Below are positions 21,861-31,001 of a stretch of DNA of 64,000 nt, in pieces. The position numbers and the translations under genes are program-made. Source of the stretch: Candidatus Thiobius zoothamnicola (GTDB lineage Bacteria; Pseudomonadota; Gammaproteobacteria; Chromatiales; Chromatiaceae); contig JAPQLC010000010.1 in NCBI GenBank assembly GCA_030826945.1, positions 62,001-126,000 on the forward strand. The letters run 5' to 3'. Position 1 is the stretch's first letter. Every line of letters begins with the position of its first letter. The notes beneath the pieces are model-generated. The model was given only the letters and a program-made list of their open reading frames with translations. It ran no database searches and had not been told where the DNA came from.

Positions 21861-23132
21861 TCAATCAAATGGCGGATAATGGGAGGGCCATTCGCCACGC
21901 GCCACACCACTTTCCAGAGCAGCATGCGCCACAGCGGGTGAAATAGCGTCTTTTAGCCGGGGATCAAGCGGTTTGGGGAGAATGTAGTTCGGGCCGAACG
22001 TCAATGCTTCAACATGGTAAGCATCCAAAACCGCCTGCGGCGTCGGCTGGTGAGTCAAATCTTTCAACGCATGCACAGCGGCGATTTGCATGGCTTCATT
22101 AATTCGCCGGGCGCGCACATCCAATGCACCCCGGAAGATGAAGGGGAAGCCCAGAACATTATTGACTTGATTTGGATAATCAGAACGTCCGGTCGCCATA
22201 ATCATGTCATCGCGTACTGCAAATGCTGTTTTAGGGCGAATTTCAGGCACAGGATTAGATAGCGCAAACACAATTGGCTTGGCGGCCATGGAAGCCAGCA
22301 TGTGCTGATTAATCAAATCAGGCCCGGATACGCCAATGAACACATCCGCGCCGTTCATCGCATCTGCCAACGTGCGTTTATCCGTATCAGCGGCGACACC
22401 AAATTTATAAGGGTTGAGGTCTTCCCGGCCTGCGTAGATCACCCCTTTGCGGTCAACCACCAAAATGTTATTACGATGCGCGCCCATGGCGATTAATAAA
22501 CGCACAGCGGCAATGCCAGCAGCACCAGCGCCTAAAATAACGATGGTCACATCCGCCAGTTCCTTATTTTGCAGTTCCAGCGCATTCAAAAGGCCTGCCG
22601 CAATGATAATGGCGGTGCCGTGCTGATCATCATGGAAAACAGGGATATCCAACTGTTCAATCAAAGCCTGTTCGATTTCAAAACAATGAGGGGCGGCGAT
22701 ATCTTCAAGGTTAATGCCGCCAAAAGTCGGGGCGATGCGTTTGACAGTCTCAATGAATTCTTGCGGATTATCCGCATCAACTTCAATGTCAAATACGTCA
22801 ATATCGGCGAAATGCTTGAATAATACGCCTTTACCCTCCATGACCGGTTTACCGGCGAGCGAACCCACATTGCCCAAGCCAAGCACCGCAGAGCCGTCCG
22901 TAATGACACCAACCAAATTGCCTTTACCCGTGTACCGATAAGCATCATCAGCATCGTCAGCAATTTTGCGCACCGGTTCAGCAACCCCCGGAGTATAGGC
23001 GAGAGATAAATCACGCGCCGTGGCGGTCGGCTTGGTTAATTCAACACTGAGCTTGCCGGGCTTAGGTTTGGCGTGATATTCCAAGGCGGCCTGGTTGATT
23101 TCGTAATCTGCGTCTTGCAGTTCTTGAGTCAT
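21861..23132 (-). CDS. NAD(P)-dependent malic enzyme, short form
   Basis: Malic enzyme decarboxylates malate to pyruvate with reduction of NAD(P), supplying pyruvate and reducing power. The 423-residue protein has the malic N-terminal domain with LAYTPGVAEPVRKI near residue 44 and the catalytic-lysine region GNVGSLAGKPVMEGKG near residue 87, metal-binding residues in NLEDIAAPHCFEIE near residue 143, and the Rossmann motif VILGAGAAGIAAVRLL near residue 205. It lacks the phosphotransacetylase domain fused to enterobacterial MaeB, so it is the compact form. It has its own terminator before mdh. Confidence 0.93.
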   Translation of the reverse strand: MTQELQDADYEINQAALEYHAKPKPGKLSVELTKPTATARDLSLAYTPGVAEPVRKIADDADDAYRYTGKGNLVGVITDGSAVLGLGNVGSLAGKPVMEGKGVLFKHFADIDVFDIEVDADNPQEFIETVKRIAPTFGGINLEDIAAPHCFEIEQALIEQLDIPVFHDDQHGTAIIIAAGLLNALELQNKELADVTIVILGAGAAGIAAVRLLIAMGAHRNNILVVDRKGVIYAGREDLNPYKFGVAADTDKRTLADAMNGADVFIGVSGPDLINQHMLASMAAKPIVFALSNPVPEIRPKTAFAVRDDMIMATGRSDYPNQVNNVLGFPFIFRGALDVRARRINEAMQIAAVHALKDLTHQPTPQAVLDAYHVEALTFGPNYILPKPLDPRLKDAISPAVAHAALESGVARGEWPSHYPPFD

Positions 23133-23180
23133 GGAGAACTCCGGAAAGGCGAATGAGAAGGAAGGCCGCGCAGTCTAGCA

Positions 23181-23203
23181 AAAGGCGGGATAAAGCCGCC
23201 TTT
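23181..23203 (-). terminator. Intrinsic terminator of rpmE
   Basis: AAAGGCGG at 23181-23188 pairs with CCGCCTTT at 23196-23203. On the minus strand the stem runs into TTTT. It lies just after the rpmE stop and before the malic enzyme start, so rpmE is a single-gene transcript. Confidence 0.75.
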
Positions 23204-23226
23204 GATTATTTTAATGCAAGCTGTTT

Positions 23227-23430
23227 TCAGCGCCGAAAACGCTTGTTGAATTTATCAACCCGACCACCTGAATCAACAATCTTTTGTTGCCCTGTATAGA
23301 AGGGATGACAGGCGGAGCAGACCTCTACATGTAACTCGTCTTTAGTGATGGTTGAACGAGTAGTAAAAGTATTGCCGCAGCTGCAAATGACATTCACATC
23401 ATGGTAATTGGGATGGGTGTCGGCTTTCAT
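23227..23430 (-). CDS. rpmE: 50S ribosomal protein L31
   Basis: L31 is a small protein at the bridge between ribosomal subunits. The 67-residue product starts [12 protein letters not shown] and holds the zinc-binding cysteines CSCG near residue 16 and [10 protein letters not shown] near residue 37, so it is the zinc-containing C+ form, not the zinc-free paralogue induced in zinc starvation. It ends in the usual basic FNKRFRR. In many gammaproteobacteria rpmE lies by priA; here the upstream side is a long non-coding region with DnaA boxes instead. Confidence 0.96.
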   Translation of the reverse strand: MKADTHPNYHDVNVICSCGNTFTTRSTITKDELHVEVCSACHPFYTGQQKIVDSGGRVDKFNKRFRR

Positions 23431-23735
23431 TTCCGTCTCCGGCCATAAAGGCCAAAAAATTAAATTTTGGGATGCTTAAAATGCGCTTAAGCAGTTTTGC
23501 AAAGCCGATCACTGTACTGAAAATAAGGTATACACGCAAGTATCCGTACTCGGACAAGCCAGTGCAATTCAACCCAATTGCCACTTCTCACAGCAATAAG
23601 GCGCTTATGCACCCTTTGTTTTTCGCTCAAACTTGCCTATCCACCCAAAAGCGGGATACGAAACGAGTGTAGAGGCTACGTTAGGTGGATGGGAAGGCTG
23701 CTGACACGCTCACACCAATCGTCTCGAAGGCTTTC

Positions 23736-24088
23736 CGTGGATAACGTATCAATGTGAAACGACCGTTTGGTAATTATCCACAAACCCTGTGGATAACTCT
23801 GGGGAAAACCCTTGTGTACTGGTTGTTAGACCGCAATATCACTCGCTTGCTATTAAAATGACAAAAAATGATCTAATTAGAAAAATCCTTCCAAATCAAT
23901 CAGTTAATAACCCCCTTCTGACTCTTATTTTGTCTTCGACAGGTAACGAGGAATATCTGAATTAACGCGGAGTGATGTGTATAAAGTGACTTGACATTCT
24001 CTATCGCGCTGTATTTAAACTCAAAACACCGGACTCCATCTCACCCAATAAGCCAATTCATCTATGATGACTCAAAGCTTGTGCATAA
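23736..24088. other. DnaA-box and IHF-site cluster in a long intergenic region
   Basis: Between rpmE and the next gene are about 880 bases without a credible gene. Four exact TTATNCACA DnaA boxes occur: TTATCCACA at 23774-23782 (plus), TGTGGATAA at 23788-23796 (minus), TGTGTATAA at 23976-23984 (minus) and TGTGCATAA at 24080-24088 (minus). A one-mismatch box lies at 23736-23744. A full IHF consensus (WATCAA-N4-TTR) is at 23894-23906. An AT-rich 13-mer-like GATCTAATTAGAA is at 23870-23882. A sigma-70-like TTGACA at 23991 points rightwards. The set resembles oriC, datA or DARS-type loci. GATC sites are few. The function is inferred from the motifs. Confidence 0.6.
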
Positions 24089-24309
24089 ACCCATGCACAG
24101 GCTATATGTCGGCAGGCAAAGGGTTGATGTTATTGGTTAGATTCCCCGATATATTACCGAATGTCTTATCTTTCGATAACATCGTCAAAAGATGACATTA
24201 TCCCTTACTATCTGCATTGAAAAACGGCGTGATATCATCCGACTACACGCCACTTTCTTCACCTTAGATAACTAAAAAGAATCAGCGCATTTCAGCACTT
24301 TAATAGCAT

Positions 24310-25158
24310 TCAATCATCCTCGCCAATATCAATCATTTTGTTCATTTCTTCTGGGAAGTTACGCGCATTCCGTTCAAATTCATCAGCGACATCAACAGGG
24401 TTTGGCACACTGATATAGGGCGCGGTCCAACCTGGCGGCATCCGCCCAGCGCTATTCGGCGTATTGATCGCGTCATCCCACATATTGGCAATGGATTCAC
24501 GCGGTTCAGCCGGATCTATCCAGCGGAAAGGCACGTTATTACCCCAAGGCGTAATGCCTTCCCAATTATCTGGACCGAATCCGCCGAAAAAGCCATCGCC
24601 CCAACCCGGGAAGTTCCCCCACGGCATATTGTTCATTGGATGATTGCCCCAACGCTTGCGTTCAAACGGGCCTGAGCGCCAAGGACGAAAGTTAGGGTTA
24701 GCCCAATAACCATCATTACCCACAGGGTTAGTGAATGGGTTCTCACCACTAAGAAAGTCACGACCTAAACCACCAAATGGTTGACTGGCCTGATTAGGCA
24801 TCCACTGGGCATCACCATACCCGGGCGCAACATAGGGATATGCCGGATAAGCATAAGGTTCTGCGGAGTAATCACCGTTCATTGGCGGTATGGATAACGC
24901 GTCACCTGGCATTGGCGCATAAGCTGGGCCAGTAGGCACTTGGCCAGGATATCCATATGTGTTGGTCGATCGTTCCGCAGTCGATACGGATCTCGTACGG
25001 GCAGTCGGCTGAGGAATCGGCGCATACATGGATTGCTCAGGCAACGATGGATATACCGATTGAGGTGCAGGCATAGTCGCCGGACTATTGGCATACAGCG
25101 GTAAAGAGAGACCTAGCGATAACGCCATGGGTAAAAGTTGAATTCTGAATAAGTTCAT
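24310..25158 (-). CDS. Exported Pro/Gly/Trp/Asn-rich protein of unknown function
   Basis: I do not recognise this 282-residue protein. It has a signal peptide (MNLFRIQLLPMALSLG to about YANS, residues 1-24). A low-complexity region follows, rich in Pro, Tyr, Gly, Trp and Asn, with clusters such as NNMPWGNFPGWGDGFFGGFG around residue 185. The last 50 residues are more ordinary and acidic. The composition recalls sulfur-globule envelope proteins of sulfur oxidisers and other structural exported proteins, but this is only a resemblance in composition. The ATG at 25158 has GGAG seven bases upstream, preferred over upstream codons. It stands alone beside the DnaA-box region. Confidence 0.6.
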   Translation of the reverse strand: MNLFRIQLLPMALSLGLSLPLYANSPATMPAPQSVYPSLPEQSMYAPIPQPTARTRSVSTAERSTNTYGYPGQVPTGPAYAPMPGDALSIPPMNGDYSAEPYAYPAYPYVAPGYGDAQWMPNQASQPFGGLGRDFLSGENPFTNPVGNDGYWANPNFRPWRSGPFERKRWGNHPMNNMPWGNFPGWGDGFFGGFGPDNWEGITPWGNNVPFRWIDPAEPRESIANMWDDAINTPNSAGRMPPGWTAPYISVPNPVDVADEFERNARNFPEEMNKMIDIGEDD

Positions 25159-25436
25159 TAAAAGCTCCAGTTTATTGACGCTATGTCGATATACAGGCGA
25201 TAGCTGGCAGGGCAAAATCGTGAGTATGCTGGTCCGATCAGAGCTGGTTATTGTGACATGCAGGATGATGGAAACGCCCGCTATTCTAAATCCAGAACTA
25301 TTGAGTAGCCAATCACTGGGCTGAATTCATGGCTCTGGTCGCTTGAATCAAGCAACTGTTGGCTCACAAGACAAAATGGATAATAGTGCGAGCAAGTTTT
25401 ATCATTAATGTGCTGATTATTTGATGAGGGATATTT

Positions 25437-26477
25437 ATGGCCCAACGTAAAGCATTGGCTTTGCTCTCTGGCGGTCTGGATTCTTTGCTGGCGGCCCGGG
25501 TAATCCAGACGCAAGGCATACAGGTTGAAGGCATCAATTTTTATACTGGATTCTGCGTGGAAGGCCACACTCATGCGATTCGCAAAAAAGATCGCGCTAA
25601 ACCCAAACGGAATAATGCGCTCTGGTCAGCCGAACAATTGGGCATCAAATTACACATTGTCGATATTGTGGAAGAATACAAACAAATCGTATTCAATCCG
25701 CAATATGGCTATGGCGCAAACTTAAACCCATGTTTAGATTGTAAAATTTTTATGGTGCGTAAAGCCAGAGAATGGATTGAAACTAACGGGTTTGATTTTG
25801 TCATTACAGGCGAGGTTATTGGTCAGCGCCCAAAGTCTCAACGTAAAGAGACTTTGCCAATCATCCAGCGGGATGCCGGTATTGAAGATCGACTATTACG
25901 TCCTTTATGCGCCAAGCGTCTACCGCCAACTTTGCCTGAACGCGAAGGCTGGGTGAAACGTGATGCGCTATATGATTTCTCTGGACGCAGCCGGAAACCT
26001 CAAATGGCTTTGGCCAAACAGTTTGGTTTTAACGATTATGCACAGCCAGCTGGCGGGTGTTGCTTTCTGACCGATCAGAAATACTCGGTGAAGTTGACTG
26101 ATCTTTGGCGCGCACGCGGCGACAAGCACTATGAGTTGGACGATATCATGTTGCTCAAAGTGGGACGGCATATTCGTCCGCAGCCTGCCTACAAACTGAT
26201 CATCGCTCGTGAAGAAGGTGAAGGGAAATTCCTTCGGGGTTATCGCCGTCAATATCCGTATATCACCACGACCAGCCACGCTGGGCCATTCACTTTACTT
26301 GATGGCGTGACGGATGAGGATGATATTCAGTTCGCTGCACGCATTGTGGCCCGTTATAGTCAGGGCAGGCAAGCTGATTGGGTTGATATCGAATATGTCA
26401 ATACACAACAAGAGAAACGTTGTTTTTCCGTACAACCATTGCCTGCAGATCAGTTAAACCCAGCTTGGGTGTTGTAA
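25437..26477 (+). CDS. PP-loop ATPase resembling tRNA-thiolation enzymes (MnmA/ThiI-like)
   Basis: The 346-residue protein starts with the PP-loop ATP-pyrophosphatase motif LLSGGLDSLLAARV (residues 9-22), as in enzymes that adenylate tRNA uridine for sulfur transfer. Two cysteine clusters follow, LNPCLDCKIFM near residue 98 and AGGCCFLTD near residue 202, which could hold sulfur or an Fe-S cluster. The C-terminal part (from about residue 225) resembles the small domain often annotated DUF814/NFACT-like. It is not MnmA itself, whose tRNA-binding domains differ. The exact tRNA and position are unknown. GAGGG precedes the ATG by six bases. It converges on lysA. Confidence 0.7.
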   Translation: MAQRKALALLSGGLDSLLAARVIQTQGIQVEGINFYTGFCVEGHTHAIRKKDRAKPKRNNALWSAEQLGIKLHIVDIVEEYKQIVFNPQYGYGANLNPCLDCKIFMVRKAREWIETNGFDFVITGEVIGQRPKSQRKETLPIIQRDAGIEDRLLRPLCAKRLPPTLPEREGWVKRDALYDFSGRSRKPQMALAKQFGFNDYAQPAGGCCFLTDQKYSVKLTDLWRARGDKHYELDDIMLLKVGRHIRPQPAYKLIIAREEGEGKFLRGYRRQYPYITTTSHAGPFTLLDGVTDEDDIQFAARIVARYSQGRQADWVDIEYVNTQQEKRCFSVQPLPADQLNPAWVL

Positions 26478-26501
26478 GGTTTGCTGGCGTATGGCTGGCC
26501 T

Positions 26502-27752
26502 CTAATGAGGCAATGGTTGCTCAGTTTGCAACAGTTCAGCAATCGTTTCCCGACGACGCACCAGCCAGGTTTTTTCACCATCCACTATCACTTCCGGAGC
26601 CCGTGGTCGAGTATTGTAGTTAGATGACATCGTGAAACCATAAGCACCGGCGGATCGGACTGCCAATAAGTCTCCAGTTTGCAAACAAAGTGAGCGGTTT
26701 TTACCTAAAAAATCACCCGTTTCACAAACAGGACCAACTACGTCATAAGACTGACGATCTCCCGATATATCGCGTCGCACCGGAATGATATTTTGCCAAG
26801 CATCGTACAAAGCTGGGCGAACCAAATCGTTCATTGCCGCATCCACAATAGCAAAATTTTTGCTCTTGCCATGTTTCAGGTATTCCACCCGAGTCAGCAA
26901 AACTCCTGCATTAGCGGCGATGGCCCGGCCTGGTTCAATCAATATTTGATATGGCAAGCCTGCCAAGCGAGTATTTAAAGCCGTTGCATACTCAGTGGGT
27001 TGAGGGGGATTTTCTTCTTGATAACGAACGCCCAAGCCACCCCCCAGATCCAGATGATAAATCTGTATACCCCGTTGCTCCAAACGTTTGGCTAATGCCA
27101 AAATACGCTCCAAAGCATCCATGAAAGGCGCAATCTCCGTTAATTGAGAACCAATGTGGCAATCAATCCCAGATATGTGGATATGCGGTAATGTTTGCGC
27201 CAGATCATAGGCACTGATGGCATCCTCGTAGCTGATGCCAAATTTATTTTCTTTTAATCCTGTGGAGATATAAGGGTGGGTTTTCGCATCAACGTCTGGG
27301 TTAATACGTAAAGATACAGGCGCTTTTTTATTCAGCTCAGCCGCAACCTCGTTCAAGCGTTTTAACTCAGCAATGGACTCAACATTAAAGCAATGGATGC
27401 CAACCTCCAATGCCCGACGCATTTCATAGGCCTGCTTACCGACACCAGAAAACACGACCTTTTTCGGATCCCCACCCGCCGCGATCACTCTTTCCAACTC
27501 GCCAATTGAGACGACATCAAACCCCGAATGCAGACGGGCGAACACATTCAGCACGCCAAGATTGGCATTGGCTTTAACAGCATAGCAAACTAAATGTTTT
27601 CTATCGAAGAATGCTTGATCGAAAGCCCGCCAATGGCGCTCTAGAGTCGCCCGGGAATAGACGTAGCAAGGTGTGCCGAATTCCTCAGCGACAGAACGCA
27701 AGGAGACATTTTCAGCGAATAACTCGTCGCCATGGTAATTGAAATGGTCCAT
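26502..27752 (-). CDS. lysA: Diaminopimelate decarboxylase
   Basis: LysA decarboxylates meso-diaminopimelate to lysine with pyridoxal phosphate. The 416-residue protein is an alanine-racemase-fold type III decarboxylase: the PLP lysine is in VCYAVKANANLGVL near residue 59, the glycine-rich phosphate site in HLDLGGGLGVRY near residue 232, and the C-terminal GPVCETGDFLG near residue 340 carries the active-site cysteine. It lies nine bases after lptM, the classic gammaproteobacterial lptM-lysA pair. The dapF gene that usually follows is absent; the next gene is convergent. Confidence 0.97.
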   Translation of the reverse strand: MDHFNYHGDELFAENVSLRSVAEEFGTPCYVYSRATLERHWRAFDQAFFDRKHLVCYAVKANANLGVLNVFARLHSGFDVVSIGELERVIAAGGDPKKVVFSGVGKQAYEMRRALEVGIHCFNVESIAELKRLNEVAAELNKKAPVSLRINPDVDAKTHPYISTGLKENKFGISYEDAISAYDLAQTLPHIHISGIDCHIGSQLTEIAPFMDALERILALAKRLEQRGIQIYHLDLGGGLGVRYQEENPPQPTEYATALNTRLAGLPYQILIEPGRAIAANAGVLLTRVEYLKHGKSKNFAIVDAAMNDLVRPALYDAWQNIIPVRRDISGDRQSYDVVGPVCETGDFLGKNRSLCLQTGDLLAVRSAGAYGFTMSSNYNTRPRAPEVIVDGEKTWLVRRRETIAELLQTEQPLPH

Positions 27753-27761
27753 AGTTTATTT

Positions 27762-27869
27762 TTAAGCGGATTCTTGGGTTTTGTCTGGCAATACCAAAGG
27801 ACCTTTGTTACCACAACCTGCGGATATCAGTAAAGACAAGCAGGCAAGTATAACGAAGCAGAGGCGCAT
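27762..27869 (-). CDS. lptM: LPS translocon maturation lipoprotein LptM (YifL-like)
   Basis: This 35-residue lipoprotein starts with ATG at 27869. A basic-hydrophobic signal ends in the lipobox LISAGC, with the lipidated cysteine at residue 19, followed by GNKGPLVLP, the hallmark of LptM/YifL. LptM assists correct disulfide formation and maturation of the LptD-LptE outer-membrane LPS translocon. The gene lies nine bases upstream of lysA, the standard arrangement, which supports the call despite the small size. Confidence 0.88.
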   Translation of the reverse strand: MRLCFVILACLSLLISAGCGNKGPLVLPDKTQESA

Positions 27870-28160
27870 AATTTAAGAATCAATGAATAAAGTTTCGGGT
27901 AATCATTTTAGTTTAATGTAGCTGCTTATGCTTCAAGATGTGTGGATAGGTAATATTTGTTTTGACGGACTGATCGGACAATGCGTTTTAGGACGCTTTT
28001 CGCCCCTGTTTGATTGACGACAACCCTGAACACACGGGCTTTTATCTCTATGGCGTGTTGTTGGATAAAATGGTTTAATTCGGCCCATTTTGGGATGGCT
28101 GACCCAAATTATCGATTAATCATAGAGGTGAACTCAGGCACAGCCTGAAACAGATTGCAT

Positions 28161-29699
28161 ATGGATAAAAAAATCAAACCCGCTGTTTTATTGATCATGG
28201 ATGGTTGGGGCATGAGCGACCGTACGGAACAGAACGCCATTCGATCCGCTAACACGCCGACCTGGGACCATTTATGGATGAATTATCCTCATACTGGCGT
28301 GCGAACATCCGGAGCTGCTGTCGGCTTACCCGGTGGTCAAATGGGCAATTCAGAAGTTGGGCACCTTAATCTGGGTTCCGGGCGGGTTGTTTACCAGGAA
28401 TTCACTCGCATCAACCGCTCCATTCGCACAGGTTCCTTTTATGCCAATTTAACACTCACCAATGCTGTGGATATGGCGATCGCACAACATAAAGCAGTGC
28501 ATATTCTTGGCCTGCTTTCTCCTGGGGGGGTACATAGCCACGAAGAGCACATTCATGCGATGGTGAAGTTAGCAGTCGAACGCGGTGCTGATCAGGTTTA
28601 CGTGCATGCATTTCTGGATGGTCGTGATACCCCACCGAAGTCTGCGGAAGCTTCCTTACTGAAGATACAGCAGGTTTTTGCTGAACTAGGCGCTGGCCGC
28701 ATGGCAAGCATGATTGGACGTTATTACGCGATGGACCGGGATCGTCGTTGGGATCGCATCGCCAAAGCCTACCACATGATGGTTCAAGCACAGGCTGAAC
28801 ATCATTATCCGGACCCTCAAACCGCTTTACAGGCGGCTTACGCTCGTGATGAGACCGATGAATTCGTTCAGCCGACTCTGATTGGAGAGCCAGTTGGCAT
28901 TCAGGATGGTGATGTGGTGATCAATATGAACTACCGGTCAGATCGCGCCCGTCAAATCACTCAAGCGCTTATTGATCCGGATTTTAGTGATTTTGCACGC
29001 CAAAACCGACCTGAAATGGGTTGTTATGTTTCTTTGACTGAATATAACAAAGCATTTGATATTCCCGTGGCTTACCCGCCGGAACGTTTAGACAATACTT
29101 TCGGTGAATATATCGCCAAACTGGGATTGCGCCAGTTACGCATTGCGGAAACAGAAAAATACGCTCATGTCACGTTCTTTTTCAATGGTGGAGTGGAAGC
29201 ACCAAATGAAGGGGAACAGCGCATCTTGGTGCCTTCGCCACAGGTGCCAACTTATGATTTGCAACCGGAAATGAGTGCCTATGAAGTGACGGACAAGCTG
29301 GTTGAGGCCATCAAAAGTGACCGGTTCGACGCCATTATCTGTAACTATGCGAATGGCGATATGGTTGGTCATACTGGCAATTATGCGGCCGCAGTAAAAG
29401 CAATAGAAATTTTAGATGCCTGCATTCGCCGGGTCAGCGAAGCGGTGCGTGAAGCAGGCGGCGAATTATTAATCACGGCAGACCATGGCAATGCCGAACA
29501 AATGCATGATGATGAGGCTGATCAGCCATACACGGCACATACAACAAATCTGGTACCTTTGATTTATGTGGGCGATCAGGCAGTCAGTTTACAAAACAAT
29601 GCCGCATTGTGTGATATTGCACCAACTTTGCTAGAGATGATGGGACTGTCCAAGCCGACCGAAATGACTGGGCACTCGTTGCTGGAAAAGCCCAGTTGA
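28161..29699 (+). CDS. gpmI: 2,3-bisphosphoglycerate-independent phosphoglycerate mutase
   Basis: GpmI interconverts 3- and 2-phosphoglycerate using two manganese ions and no bisphosphoglycerate cofactor. The 512-residue product shows [11 protein letters not shown] at the N terminus (metal-binding Asp), the phospho-serine segment [15 protein letters not shown] near residue 60, and C-terminal metal ligands in [11 protein letters not shown] near residue 444. I use the ATG at 28161; a TTG two codons upstream is unlikely. It leads the gpmI-envC-ctp set conserved in gammaproteobacteria, with ten bases to the next frame. Confidence 0.96.
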   Translation: MDKKIKPAVLLIMDGWGMSDRTEQNAIRSANTPTWDHLWMNYPHTGVRTSGAAVGLPGGQMGNSEVGHLNLGSGRVVYQEFTRINRSIRTGSFYANLTLTNAVDMAIAQHKAVHILGLLSPGGVHSHEEHIHAMVKLAVERGADQVYVHAFLDGRDTPPKSAEASLLKIQQVFAELGAGRMASMIGRYYAMDRDRRWDRIAKAYHMMVQAQAEHHYPDPQTALQAAYARDETDEFVQPTLIGEPVGIQDGDVVINMNYRSDRARQITQALIDPDFSDFARQNRPEMGCYVSLTEYNKAFDIPVAYPPERLDNTFGEYIAKLGLRQLRIAETEKYAHVTFFFNGGVEAPNEGEQRILVPSPQVPTYDLQPEMSAYEVTDKLVEAIKSDRFDAIICNYANGDMVGHTGNYAAAVKAIEILDACIRRVSEAVREAGGELLITADHGNAEQMHDDEADQPYTAHTTNLVPLIYVGDQAVSLQNNAALCDIAPTLLEMMGLSKPTEMTGHSLLEKPS

Positions 29700-29709
29700 T
29701 GCTTGCCGC

Positions 29710-30990
29710 ATGTTGATTGGAAGGGCTTGTCGGCGACCTTGGATTTCATGGCATGAAACAAAGAGTCAAACTCTGGGAAGCCGTGGACTCTTCCGGCGCA
29801 TACGGATTCAGCATTTTACATCTTGGTGCAGCGTCTTCCTTTTGACATCTGCTGTATTGCACGCAGCTAATAAACTGGACACCTCCTCCCACCAAGACCC
29901 CGAAGAATATCGTCGAGCCTTGATCCAACTGCGTCAGCATATCCAATCGACGCAAGAACAGATCAAAACCACGCGTGACGCGCGCAATACTGCCAACGAA
30001 GCATTACGTACCAGCGAGCAACGCATTAGCCGTATTATCCTGCGCCTACGTGATTTATCGACTCAAGAACAGCAAAAACAACAACATTTGCAGCAATTGG
30101 ATGCGCAACGCGTGATTCAACAAGCCGCCTTGCGGGAAGAACGCCATATACTGGCGCGTCAAGTTCGCGCGGCTCATGCGATGGGTCGTCAGGAAAGGAT
30201 CAAACTTCTGCTGAATCAAGAAGAACCCGGCGCAGTCAGTCGCATGATGATCTACTATAATTACTTGAATCGCGAACGCATCAATCGCCTGAAAAGATTA
30301 CGCCAACAGGTTGACGAACTGGCAGACACGCGCCGCCAAATCGCTGACCAAACTACCCAACTGACACAGATACGTAAACAACAAGAAACAGAAAAAAACG
30401 CCGTTGAACAAGCACAGCAGGCGAGGCGTCGAATCGTGCGGCGCCTGGATGTTGAACTGGCTCAACAGGACGTTCTGTTGCAGCGCTTGCGCGATGATGC
30501 CGAATACCTGGAAAAGTTACTGCATGAGTTGCATCAAGCACTGGCGGATGTGGCAGCGAACCCGTCACAAGGTGAAAAATTCGCCAATCTGAAAGGTCAA
30601 TTGGACTGGCCGGTGAACGGGCCTATTCTGCAGCACTTCGGCGCGCCGAAAATCGGTAAGCTGCGCTGGGATGGTGTTATCATCAACGCCAATGAAGGAG
30701 TGGAAGTTCGTGCGACCTATCACGGCAGAGTGGCATTCGCCGATTGGTTCAGAGGTTTTGGATTACTATTAATCATTGACCATGGCGATGGTTACATGTC
30801 GTTGTATGGGCACAATCAAAGTTTATTCAAGGAAGTAGGCGATTGGGTTGAATCGGGTGAGTTTATCGCTCAAGTGGGCAGCACTGGCGGACAAAAACAG
30901 TCCGGCGTGTACTTCGCCATCCGGCATAACGGGCGCGCGGTCAACCCGTCCAGGTGGTGTAAACAGTTATCTAACGGCAAAGTTGGTTAA
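29710..30990 (+). CDS. envC: EnvC-like murein hydrolase activator
   Basis: EnvC is a periplasmic coiled-coil protein that activates the amidases splitting septal peptidoglycan. The product has an N-terminal hydrophobic segment (about residues 37-52), a long coiled coil (about residues 65-290) rich in Gln, Arg and Glu, and a C-terminal LytM/M23-fold domain (from about residue 300). Catalytic zinc residues of active M23 enzymes are altered (WDGVII and VYFAIRHN where His-x3-Asp and His-x-His are expected), as in true EnvC. The start is uncertain: the ATG at 29710 gives an unusually long N terminus before the signal. It lies between gpmI and ctp. Confidence 0.9.
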   Translation: MLIGRACRRPWISWHETKSQTLGSRGLFRRIRIQHFTSWCSVFLLTSAVLHAANKLDTSSHQDPEEYRRALIQLRQHIQSTQEQIKTTRDARNTANEALRTSEQRISRIILRLRDLSTQEQQKQQHLQQLDAQRVIQQAALREERHILARQVRAAHAMGRQERIKLLLNQEEPGAVSRMMIYYNYLNRERINRLKRLRQQVDELADTRRQIADQTTQLTQIRKQQETEKNAVEQAQQARRRIVRRLDVELAQQDVLLQRLRDDAEYLEKLLHELHQALADVAANPSQGEKFANLKGQLDWPVNGPILQHFGAPKIGKLRWDGVIINANEGVEVRATYHGRVAFADWFRGFGLLLIIDHGDGYMSLYGHNQSLFKEVGDWVESGEFIAQVGSTGGQKQSGVYFAIRHNGRAVNPSRWCKQLSNGKVG

Positions 30991-31001
30991 ACGGTCATCA
31001 C

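Noticed and set aside
23472-23672. 66-codon plus-strand frame in the region before the DnaA boxes
   Set aside because: No ribosome site, no recognisable protein features, and it begins within the rpmE leader.
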